DNA of 64,000 nt from Kitagawia praeruptora (taxonomy: Eukaryota; Streptophyta; Magnoliopsida; Apiales; Apiaceae), in NCBI GenBank assembly GCA_037693485.1, contig CM075346.1, positions 108,730,501 to 108,794,500 of the forward strand, read 5' to 3'. The notes under the pieces are model-generated. The model worked only from the letters and a program-made list of their open reading frames with translations. It was not told where the DNA came from and ran no database searches. This document shows positions 11,488 to 22,815 of this stretch, piece after piece (within the stretch, counting starts at the first letter, position 1; each line of letters opens with the position of its first letter). The translations under genes were made by a program, and so were the position numbers.

Positions 11488-12169
11488 ATAATAATCTCTA
11501 TTGGGATTATGATATTTCAGACAAAAGAAGAGTTGTTGCGTGTAGTGATGAATTTTTTAGGCTTAAAATTTTAAATTATATGATCTGATAATAAATATAT
11601 ATATGTTGTTCGTGATATTTTTAGAAAATGATGGATTTTAGTTTGAAATTATTGAAAAGATGATATGTTTTACCTGAAAAACGTAATCGGTTAGTTATTA
11701 TAAAATCATTATTTTATTTTACTTAAATAAAACTACCCGGATAGGTTTTATTAGAAAAAATACAAAAAAAAGGGTAATGTATTCTAGCTAAAAAAGGTAA
11801 TTGGTTAATTATTAGTAATTATAATTATTATTATAACATTTTATGTTTTTTATTAAATAGAATTGTTCATATTGTTTTTAGAAAAGGAAAAATTTTAGTT
11901 AGATAAAATATAAAAGATAATGTATTTTACGTGAAATAGGAAATAGAAAATTGATTAGTTATTGAAAGATTAGATAAGACAACATGTTTTACCTGAAAAA
12001 GGAAACTTATTAGTTATTAGTAACTATAAATAATTAATTAAGAATAATAAAGTAAAAATAACATGTGCCATTATGTAAGTGTAAATAAGTAAAATCGGCA
12101 GGTACCGTACCGACCAACCAACCAACCAACCAAAATTTTAACTTTTTGACTATTATATAATAGTATAGA
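11488..12169 (-). mobile_element. Helitron 5' end (minus strand) and flanking AT-rich repeat
   Basis: On the minus strand the sequence starts at 12169 with TCTATACTATTATATAATAG and continues with TTTTGGTTGGT and CGGTACGGTAC, the start type of this Helitron family; host T follows at 12170. The 3' end is not recognised, so the left limit is arbitrary. The interior has repeats like GGTAATTGGTTAATTATTAG that recall the array at 49228-53884. No gene is visible. Confidence 0.5.
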
Positions 12170-14947
12170 TATAAATTTAAGAATTACTCTTTAATGATTT
12201 TTTATTTAAACATCTATTCTAATTTGTTATTTTGAATGTTAATTTAAAATTATTTTTCTAATTATGGATATATCATTTAAAATTTTTTTAAGACCATTGT
12301 ATGACCATCATTATAAATGATTATAATTTTGCTTTCTAAATTTCCATTCTAAATTGCTATTTTCGATATTAATTTTAAGATTTATTTTTCTATTCATGTA
12401 TATTTCATTTAGATTTTTTAAAAATTATTGTGTACATTCATTATCAATACTAATAATTTTATTCTTTGTTTTAATAAATTTTTGTTGAAATTTGTTTAGA
12501 ATAAGCTTTAGGTAGACGTGTGTCAATTAGGTTAACATAAGACTTCTAAGTTTTAAATAGTGATCACATTTTGCCATACCAAATAACTGTGAATCTCTAT
12601 TTTTGCTTATATTTTAATTAAATATCTATTCTAATTTGAGAAATCATGGATAAATAAAATCAAAGTTGCAGCTTAAATTGTAAACATAGGATCTTATTTA
12701 GAGAAAACTACCAAAATGCCCATATGTTACACTTGTTGGCCTAGGTTACCCGTTAGTGGAATTTTGGCCTAATATGCTTTTCCAATACGTGATTTAGGAT
12801 AACGTTTTATCAGATATGAACAAAATATTGCCATTCCACACAATATACTTTTCTCTATTACTTCTCTTTCCTCATCGCCCACTTGCAATCCCCATTAAAC
12901 ATCCTCATCCTTTGAATACATGATCTGTATACAGACGTACATAAATAAATATATCATATTTTCTATATATGAATTGATTAAGATTTGGGTTTATGATAAG
13001 AATTTGGGGATTTTAGTTTGTGACAATGATATTTTCCTGAAACAAAAGGTTACAATATGCGGGCTGAGTTGACGTATCATATTGTTACGTGATTTGATGT
13101 TCCGTATTACTATGAATTACTCCATCTTCTTGAAAGCATCGATGGTGATACAGAGGTGATTTTCAATTCTGAAATTGATATGTGGTCTCATGTTATGTCT
13201 TATAAGATATACTACACGAAACAACGTATCTAAGGAGTAAATAGGGTCAGCTTTTCAATATGAGATATTTGGGACCTCTTCTATTTAAGTGAGGGTAAAT
13301 AGTGCCTTCACCCGCTTAATTATCAATTCCCTTTAAATATTAATTTTAGTTTTTTTTTATAATCATGAATATATCATGTAGATTTTAAATTTTTTTTAAG
13401 ACCATTGTATGACCTTCATTATAAATTATTATAATTTTACTTTTTATTTTAGTAAGTTATAAATATCTATTATAATTTGTTATTTTGATTATTAAGTTTA
13501 AGAGTTATTTTCTAATTATTGATATAACATTTAGATGTTTTTAAGACAATTGTATATTTTTTGTTGAAATTTATTTAGAATATGCTTTAGATAGGCATGT
13601 GTATTAATTAGGCTAACATTAAACTGCCGAAAATGCTTTACACAAATTATTATAATTTGTTATTTTGAATATTAACTTTAAGAGTGATTTTTCTAATCAT
13701 GGATATATCATCTAGATGTTTTTAAGACAATAGTATATTTTTTGTTGAAATTTGTTTAGAATATATTTTAGATAGACATGTGTATTAATTAGGCTAACGT
13801 TAAATTGTCGAGAATGCTTCACACAATTTATATATGGACACAACTTTTGCAAAAATGAAGTAATATTTTATAAGAACTTTTTCTATAAGGATAATTAATT
13901 AATTCGTACTTTAACTATATGTCGTTTTTGATCTAGGTCCTTGTACAAAATAAAAAATAAAATTTAGATACTTTTACTTTCAAAATATCTTATTCCCGTC
14001 CTTCCGTCTAACTTTTACTAACGTCTGTTAATCTTTGTTGACGTGGAAATTAAAAAAAAAATAAAATGGAATGTGTAATTACATGGCAACTTATGTGACG
14101 AATTATATGGCACATCTCTCACTTTTTCTCTTCTCCTCTTCTCACTCACCTATTGCTCACCGAAATTTACTAGAATTCGAGCTTACCGGAATTTAAATAC
14201 ACTCATACTTATAAACATACATACAAAATTAACAATCTCAACACCCACACACATATCATTATATCAACCCCAATTCTCAATTCGACGACGAATGATAGTA
14301 GTGGTTGTGTATGTATCTACAGTTGTGTGTGTTTGTTGTATTGTTTTTATATTCAAAAATTTTGAATTTGTGTGATTCAGAAGAATTTGGTGGGTTTGTG
14401 ATCGGATGATAAAGGGGAGGGTGCGACCAGATGATGAGACCAAATTTTGGCTGAACGATGGATGACGAGGATTATGGCAGGTGATTAGATGAAGATAAAA
14501 AAAAAGATTGGATGTGTGTATAGGATATGTATGTAGAGTAAGGTTCGAGGGAGAACTCCCTTAATAAGAGAACCGAAAACCTGAGATTCAAAACTAGATT
14601 CTAAATATTTTTTAATTTATTTTCACCAAATTATTGTACTAACACATTTTAATCGTCATTATATAATTTTCAAAACCAATATTTGAATCATTAATAAAAT
14701 ATTGAAAATAATTTATATACGATTTCCGAAAAAAATCAATGAGATTCAAAAACAGATTTACAAAATTTATAAGATTCAAAAGCAGATTTTTGAAATTTAA
14801 CATTTTTTTTAATTTACAAACAAATTGTTGTTTTTAGTTTATTTTTTGAAAGTATGGTAGGGATATTTTTTTTTTTATAATTTTCCCCGATTTTAAAATT
14901 TATGTTTTAAATTGTTTTTTTTAAAAGAATTGTCTCTTAAATTTTAG

Positions 14948-14949
<2 letters not shown>
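12170..14949. other. Gene-free stretch with a diverged repeat of about 180 bp
   Basis: Two adjacent diverged copies of a unit (from about 13466 and 13647) share TATTATAATTTGTTATTTTG and GGCTAACRTTAAA, and a third related copy lies near 12205-12550. The part 14100-14560 contains a pyrimidine-rich stretch and CA-rich text, but I find no coding frame. The origin is unknown; it looks like decayed transposon DNA. Confidence 0.5.

Positions 14950-15008
<59 letters not shown>
14950..15008. repeat. (AT)n microsatellite
   Basis: About 30 AT units next to the foldback element. Confidence 0.95.
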
Positions 15009-15014
<6 letters not shown>

Positions 15015-15020
15015 GGGATG

Positions 15021-15412
15021 GAGTTTCTAAAGCACACAATAGAGAAATTCTCTATTAGTGCACCTTAAATTTTGTATTTTATTATTATTTTTGATAATCC
15101 AACCGCACGGATGAAAAGTTTATGTCGAAATAATATTGTATACAAATTTTTATTATATTTGAAATAGTGGAGCATCACTTTTATAATAATACTATTTTTT
15201 ATATATATTCAACGACACAGATGTATCATAATCTTATTGCTATAAAATTATAGTTCCAAATAATTAATTTACATGAAAATTTGTATATTCACGTATTTTT
15301 GTATGAATTTAACATCCGTACGATGTATTGTTCAAATAATAATTAATTTATCATATTATATTTTAAGTCGCACTAATAGAGAACTTCTCTATTGTGTGCT
15401 TTAGATACTCTT
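15021..15412. mobile_element. Foldback MITE of uncertain class
   Basis: The ends are inverted repeats: TCTAAAGCACACAATAGAG on the left and CTCTATTGTGTGCTTTAGA on the right. Inside, AGAGAATTTCTCTATT-like segments also pair. I could not set a clear target duplication, so the superfamily (hAT or MULE) is open. The exact ends may extend a few bases on either side. Confidence 0.65.
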
Positions 15413-16229
15413 TTTCCATATAAATATATTAATAGTCACATAAACTACCACATAATTACACACTATAATTTTCACATCAACCAAGATTAACAAACGTTAA
15501 TCAAAATTTTAAAAATAGGATATAAATCATAAATTTTAAAATTTAAAATATCAATAATATTTATTTTTTAGTACATGAACCTAAACCAAAAACAACCTAA
15601 TGAACATTTTCCCCTTTCCCGTTTATCTGTAACTAGTATGTGTGCCCGCTACGCAAGGCCATAAATTTTTTTATTTTTTTATTTTAGTAATAAAAATAAA
15701 GTATATGAATATATGTATCGGTTTTAGTGATTAAATGAGGGTGTTGGCTTAAATATAATGGATGACACCTGTTTTTTCTCCTCACATGTTCTTACTTTTT
15801 AACGGTTATATGTAAAGGGATAAAACTAAGTTGCTATTGTCTAAAAGGAAACAGGTTCTACTTTTGGCAAATTAACTAATCCATTCCATGTTTCGTCCAA
15901 ATCAAGTAAGTTCATGTTTTTGGCAAATTAAGTAATCCATTCCATGTTTCAATCTATTTGTTTGTTATTTATTTTTGGCAAATTTGGGAATCATTTGTTT
16001 GTTATGTTTCAATCCATTGTGAGTTCTACATTCGGTTGTTCTTTATTTTATATGCATGTAAATGGCTTGGTCACCGATTGTTCCCCAATTTGTCAATTTC
16101 TTAGCAATGATGATTGCTCATCTGATGAAATGGTTAGTTTTAGTAGATTCATATGTAATATCTTTCAATAGCTATTTGCATGTGAACTAATTTCATTCAT
16201 ATGGATGTGTATTTTATATTTGTTTATAG

Positions 16230-17525
16230 ACGATTCCTCAGAGGTTTTGTGACGAAAACGAATACAAATTTGGTGAGAATATGAAGCTAAGGATTCAGAA
16301 TGGTTATAAGATTTGGGTTCGTATTGATAAAAGCAACTCCGTAATTATGGGCATGAGTAGTTTCTTCATTGATTTTGGGTTGGTTGGAGGGGAAAAACTT
16401 GTGTTTGAGTATCGTGATAGTATGTGCTTTCGTGTATACATCATTGGTAGCCACGGAGCTGAAATTGAGTATCCTAGTGTTGTCCATGCTTCTCAAAATT
16501 GTAGTCCTCGGACAGGTAATGTGATAGCCATTTATAATGATTTCTGTTTTTGTATTTAGATTGTAATTTTTTATTGTTTTTTTTGTAGTTAAACTGGTTC
16601 CAGGAGGTTGGAAATTTGTCAAGTCTGTCATGTGTACTGAAGAAATTATTGATGAAATCGTTAGTACCTTTTTCAATTTTTTTTTATTATTCACATAATT
16701 ACGTGTTATGCTTTTAATTTTGTTTCTAATATTAGGTACCTCCTCACACTTTTCTCGTTCAATTTGCTCCTATTATCAAGCCGCGAGTTAAATATGTTCA
16801 GTGTAATGGGCACCAGTTTGCTGGGTATTATCATCGCCGTAATCATACTCTCACTGGATTGGCTGTGATATCTGATTATTTAGGAATATCCGATTTCAGT
16901 TTGTTTGATGTTTTGATTTTCACATATGATTGGGTGAAAAAACATGTTTACTGTATCGTTGTTTGATGGTTCCAATGTTGACACCGTGCTTGATGGGCTT
17001 GCACTGGAATTAGGTACGGTTGGAGTTTGTAAGACTGATTTCCAAATAGTTCATGTTTTAACAAATAGTTAATGTTAATGGTTTTTTGTTTTAATTCCAT
17101 GTAGGTCTGTTATCTGTTTATGTTAGGCGTCCTCTTCAATTTGTAGTGGAAGTGCAGCCATTCCACATGTTAACTCATTGTCATGGAGTGGTATGCGTAG
17201 ATCCTTTGGGAGGATGGTCTGGTGTTCGTTTTATTGTTTTATTATCCTGTACTTATTTTTTTTTCGTTTGTTACAGGATGTACGTGGTCAATTTGAAGAA
17301 TTGCGTGGTTTTTGGGGTTAAAAAGATCATATTATTATTTATAAAGATGATCATTCTTGGGAGCTTGAAGTGAGGAAACGACCGGATTCCAAGCGAACTA
17401 CAATTCATGGTGGATGGCTTAAGTTTCGAGATGATTTGCAGTTGATGACTGGTGACAAATGTTCTTTTAAGTGCAAAGATGGGACTCATCACAAATTCAT
17501 TGTGGAGGTGTTCAAGGCTTCATAA
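16230..17525 (+). pseudogene. B3-domain (REM-like) transcription factor pseudogene
   Basis: Exons can be followed at 16230-16515, 16589-16659, 16736 to about 17018, 17105-17190 and 17277-17525, with GT-AG introns. The first exon encodes a B3 DNA-binding domain (IPQRF, then WVRIDKS, and VFEYRDSMCFRVYII). The last exons encode a second (LQFVVEVQPFHMLTHCHGV, then TTIHGGWLKFRDDLQLM and CSFKCKDGTHHKFIVEVF). B3 proteins of this REM type bind DNA in the nucleus. Two defects are visible: a one-base frame change at the A-run near 16940 and an in-frame TAA at 17319-17321. No convincing start exon is seen upstream. It may have been captured by the surrounding Helitron. Confidence 0.7.
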
Positions 17526-17859
17526 GTTGGTAATATAGCTTGACTGTGTCGCTTAATTTGTCTTGACTGAGTTCCTTATTATGACATTAAGTTCATTGTT
17601 AGAAACTTCAAAATTTGGGAATTTTAACGTTGTAGTTTGGCTGAGTATGTGATCAGTATGTAGGATCGAATTTGCATAATCAGTGGGAGGTTTCATGTTC
17701 TCTTATTTAATATATGTTATGCTTATTATGGTTTTAAGTTTACTGTTACAACCATTTCTGTTGATTAAGTACAATTGTTAAAGATGGAGAATGCAAAAGA
17801 AAGACTATTTTGTACTTAAAGTGAGAACCAAGTACATTAATATGAGGGAAAATTGGTTC

Positions 17860-20260
17860 TTAGTAGTAGTACATAACCATTAACAACTTGAAATTAGAAA
17901 TGTCTGCACCAAGTACTTGAACCCTACCACCAGTTGAAGTAAATGCGAACATGCTATTATATAGTCGAATTCCTTCTTTAAATTTAGGTCCCTTATTCTT
18001 GTCATTGTATAGCTTCCATAGGTATGAAGGTGTAGGCTTCTCCTTAGGAAGTTTTATCTCACCTTTAGCACAACATAAAGAAAATAGCGGAGTCCCATGC
18101 TTCACATTTTTGTTTGCACGTTCTTCTTTCCACATCCATGCTTCACATTTACTACACTTAACATTAGGAGGCCCAAGTGTCGCGTATTCAGTGGGCACTG
18201 CATATTCCAACCAAGTATAAATTATGACATTATCAAAAGGATTTATTACTGGTAATTACTGAAACTCAGTACCTTTTGGAAGTTTTTTCTGATTCTCAGC
18301 CGACCAACAATTGAGTGAGTCTGCATCATCTAAATCCTCTGCAAAATGTAGTAAATTATTGCAAGTCAGTCTTACATAAATGAGTTTCTTATTCAAGACA
18401 TATAGACAACAAAGTTGTTTGGATTTTTAAACCATCATCGGAGTATAAATCAGGTTCTTGAACGTCAAAACCAACTATTCGCGCATAATCTGCAAAGAAA
18501 AAATTTAAAAAAAAATCAACTTATCCTAGATTATATGTCACTATCCATGTAAAAATGGCATATGCTATCCAGAACATACCTTCTTCATCCACATTCCGAT
18601 CATTTTTTCCTTTATTTGTATCCATGTCAAACTGTAAAGTCTTAACAGTCTCTGTAAACTTTGTGTTATGTTCCTTACTCTTACCTTTTTTATTCGAATT
18701 AACTACAAATAAAATAAAGTTGAGACTAACAATCATTTTTTATAGTAAGTACACAATCACATACATAATGACTGGATATTACTTACGGATAGAAGTGCGA
18801 GTAGATCATTGAGTATTGGGAGTTACGTTCTTCCGTATTTTTTGTTGGCAATTTACATGCACATTTTCCTTCCCTTTACTTGATCTTCTGTCACCTTGAT
18901 TGACATAACAATATAGACCTAATTAATTAATAACAGTTATTATATTACAAAAGATAAGAAATTTATACTTACAAAGATTTGAGAGCGGAGTGCGGGGAAG
19001 AGAACTTAATGTATCATTCTTTCCAGACATTGTATCCATGTCAAACTGTAAAGTGTGAGCAGTTTCTCCAAACATTACGTTATGTTCCAAAGCCAATCCC
19101 TTTTTGTTGGAGTTAACTACAAAGAAAATAAAGGTAAGAGTAACAATCATTATTAGAAGTAAGTACACAATTCAACACATAATGAATGGATATTACTTAC
19201 AAATGGAAGTGAGAGTAGATCGTGGAGTATTGGGAGTTACGTTGTTCCGTAACTTTTGTTGGAAATTTACGTGCACATTTTCCTTCCTTTTACTTGATCT
19301 TGTTTCACCTACAATCACATAACAATACAGACTTAATCACTTTAGATGATACAAATGACATAATGCACAAATGTAGTAACTTTGCTGTTTGTAGTAAATT
19401 TGCACAAATGCAAACAAAACATTATTTTTAAGAAATGGCCTATGACCAAAATTACCCACATTTTCCAGGTTGTGGCATCGATGTTTCCTCTCCACACATC
19501 ATTTCTTCTGCAGATACTCTCTTCATATTGCATTTATAACACTTTCTTTCATCATCCCAAGATCATAATTAACTATAGAGAATAAATTACGTACTTATCA
19601 AATTCTTATACAATGAAACAACAATAGTGTTAAGTATCTTGAGTTACTCACAAACATTAAATAACAGAGAAGGTCCAGCAAGTCCTATTTTGTTATCCTC
19701 TGTCTTTTTTTCTTTTCTTTCTATCCAGCAAATGTTCATTAACTACCCAAAAAAAATTCATGTAATTAGTAATTCCAGGCAGAAACAATGGTTTTTTTAA
19801 AAAATGCAAATGTTGATTTTATACTCACAAACATTTTGACAAACAGTCTCTGAGAATTCAAGATGGCTTGAGCCTTTCAACAATCCAACAGTTTCATCCA
19901 AACAAACACTCTGCAAAATTCAGTCTGTGTTAAAACAAAAGAACGCCTTAAACCTAACTTACAACTGCTTAAAGACACCTTATTCCGACGATCAGAATGT
20001 TCCTTCATCATTTCAACATCATAGTTAACTACAGTACAATATGCAAACATAGAGAAGTTTGTAATGAAGGAAGCAAGAATCTAATAATAACACACAAATT
20101 ATTTACTGTTTGTTTCAATGAATTATGATTTTTTGAATCACTTACAAACATTAGATAATAAAGGTCCAGTCGAATGCTTCCACGATGAAGAACACATACC
20201 TCCGACATGAGTTATCTTAGAACCCATATCAACAAGTTCAGTTAACTTCTTAGAACCCAT
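17860..20260 (-). pseudogene. Helitron Rep/helicase N-terminal-like gene, truncated
   Basis: A multi-exon minus-strand gene starts at ATG 20260 (MGSKKLTELVDMGSKITHV). It ends at 17860 just after the conserved Helitron-protein N-terminal block: CSKCEAWMWKEER, then FSLCCAKGEIKLP and LYNSMFAFTSTGG. In complete elements this block is followed by the Rep nuclease and Pif1-type helicase; both are absent here. Short exons begin with a VN or NY codon pair after GTAG acceptors. Two pairs of exons are near duplicates (18590-18710 with 19020-19140, and 18780-18900 with 19190-19310). One exon near 19680-19745 needs a frameshift, so the gene is probably dead. The zinc-type Cys pairs are intact. Confidence 0.65.
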
Positions 20261-20613
20261 AAGATTACCTTCTTAATTCGGACAACCGATAGCTGATAGA
20301 TAGGAAGATAAATTTGAGAAAGCTTAACAATTGAGAGCAAACCATCAAAAAGGTAAAGGCAAGTACGGTAATCTTGAAAAAGAAGCGGAAAATTTAAAAT
20401 TTTGTAATTAATGTGGCAAAAATGAAAGAGAATTAAAGTGTGTAAGAGAAGCTTGGTATTGGGAAATGGAATGAGAGAGAAGGATGAAAGAACAACCGTA
20501 TGAAATGAAGTAGATGTAATGGCATATTAGTGTAAATACGGACAAAACTACGAGATAGATTAATAATTAGAAGCTTAAAACACGAGTAGGCTTTACATAT
20601 TAGATAAATACTA

Positions 20614-20960
20614 CTCCCTTCGTCCCAATAGATTGTTAACACTTTCTAGTTTGGGATGTCCCAATAGATTGTTAACATTTTCTAAAATAGTAAGTTTTAA
20701 CACTATTACACCCACTACTTCACTTATTTTAACAATATTTTACACTATTACACCCACTACTTAACTTATTCTAACTATAAAATCACTATTACACCCCCTA
20801 CTTAACTTATTTTAACAATAAAATCACTATTACACTCATTACTTCATTTATTTTAATAATATTACACCCACTATCTTAGTTTCCGTGCAAAAAGCAAATG
20901 TTAACATCCTATTGGGCCGTGCAAAAAACAAATGTTAACGTCCCATTTGGACGGAAGGAG
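20614..20960. mobile_element. Stowaway-type MITE (347 bp) in GCP6 upstream region
   Basis: Ends are CTCCCTTCGTCCC and GGACGGAAGGAG, flanked by TA at 20612-20613 and 20961-20962. Inside are repeated TATTACACCCACTACTT units. It ends about 200 bases before the GCP6 start codon. Confidence 0.88.
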
Positions 20961-21159
20961 TAATAGATACGGAGTATGTCGGAGAAAACCTCTTATAATT
21001 TCTAGTTTCCTGTTTGTACAAACAATTTGCCCAAAATAAACAAGAAGCCCTTTAAATTAAATACTTATAAACCCGCCTAAAATCAATCTAGGGTTACAGT
21101 AGTGATACTCACCTACTAAAACACAGAATTGCTCATTTCAATTCAAAATCACGGCGCCG

Positions 21160-22784
21160 ATGGCTGTTGATTCGAGCTCAGAACGGTGGCTAAAGAGCTT
21201 GCTAAACGACGACGTAGAGCATAAAGATCCGCCGTGTATTCTTCTCTCTAGACCTTGGGAATCGATCCCTTCCGAAAGCGGATCTTCTAGAATCCTCTCC
21301 TCAAATTCACACTCTTCTTCCTTGTATAACACTTCCACTCTCTCCGTAAGTCCACTTCTCCATTTCCATAATTCACTACTTCCGTATTTCGATAAATTAT
21401 AAATTTCGATAAATTATAAATTAATACTCGATAAATCAATAATCTGATAATGTACTATATTTTTCGGTCTGACATAATATAGATATTGTTTAATGTAGTA
21501 TGTCACTTTGTATGTTAATTGCACATCTCGATGAATTAATGACTCCAATAATTTAGCACTTTCGTGTATCGTTAAATGAATACTTGATAAATTAAAAATC
21601 TCGATAATGTAGTACTTTTTTTCGGTCCGGAGTTAATAGAGACAATGTACATCAATGTGTGTGTGTAAATATGTGTGTGTATGTATTTATGTATAATTGT
21701 CGGTAAATGTTAAAAACGAGTAACTTTTATATAGATTGTTAATACGAGCTTAGAATTGGAGAATACTGAGATATCAATAGTTGCGTATGATGCTAAGATT
21801 GTATTTTTTTAGAATATGAGGATTGTTAAATTTTTTGTTGGAGTTTGTAACCGGGTTTGGGTGTATTTCTGAAAATAATGGAAGAAATTTAAGTACGTTT
21901 TATTATGAACTTGAATTATTTTGTGATATTGGATGGTGTATAATGCCGCACTCTTGAGATCTTTAATTATATGCATTCTTTCAATGTATATGTAATTGTT
22001 AAAATACAAGGTGTGGCTTTATTGCCTGCGAATGTCAATAATTTTTTTTTGCTAGTGTTATTGCAGCTCTGTTTCTTTGTCTTTGGAGGTTGGAGAAAAT
22101 AGGGAAACAATGAGAGAAATTGTAGCTACATTTGTAATCAAATAAATTGAATTTGTGATAGTAGATGATTATTTATACATACTTACCAAAAAATATTGTC
22201 TAACATAATGCCAAGTGCGGTGCACACTCTTGAGTGTTTATTCATGTGTATTTACATCTATATTATTTTCTCTGAGTTCGAATTTAAAGGACTGAAGATT
22301 AGGTTCAATTTTCTGATTCTGATTTCAATATCTTCCTATATGAAGAGTGGCTAATCCCTGCTCAGATATATGGCAAATTCCATGATGAAATGTATCTGGC
22401 CTTAGATCTGGAACTTAAGGATTTCCATTCACTTATAAATATGGTGTATTCAGAAATGTTGAAATGGAGTACATTCAAAATTTAGACATAGACAATGATA
22501 AAAACTAAGAGAAGAACTAGGTATCAGTTTGCAAATGACAGAACAAGACTGGAGCGACAAATGTCTTTTTAAAATATACCTCCCTGATCACGCCAGTTCC
22601 CAAAAGAAAATAACAATCCACACATTCATTCTAATGTTTTGTTGAAAAAATTAATGTAAATTATGCATTGTGAATGATTTTGGATACTCATTATAGAGAT
22701 TCCTATTAGTTAGGGTGTATTTTGATTGGAGGATGTTATACTGGCAATATGTGTTCATATACTTAACAGGTCATATCTCTCCAG

Positions 22785-22815
<31 letters not shown>

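Larger units (their letters stand above)
15633..20604 (-). mobile_element. Candidate 5-kb Helitron carrying Rep-like and B3 gene remains
   Basis: On the minus strand the 3' end reads GGCCTTGCGTAGCGGGC (imperfect hairpin), a short spacer and CTAG with T (plus-strand complement at 15632-15636). The candidate 5' end at 20604 reads TCTAATATGTAAAGCC with an A before it (plus-strand T at 20605). Within it, in the same strand direction, lies a gene with the Helitron Rep N-terminal motif, and on the opposite strand a B3-domain pseudogene. Termini and content agree, but the 5' end is chosen only by the TC rule and distance, so the span is tentative. Confidence 0.45.

Noticed and set aside
16287..16694. 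135-codon minus-strand ORF
   Set aside because: It lies opposite the B3 exon 16230-16515 and has no known domain.
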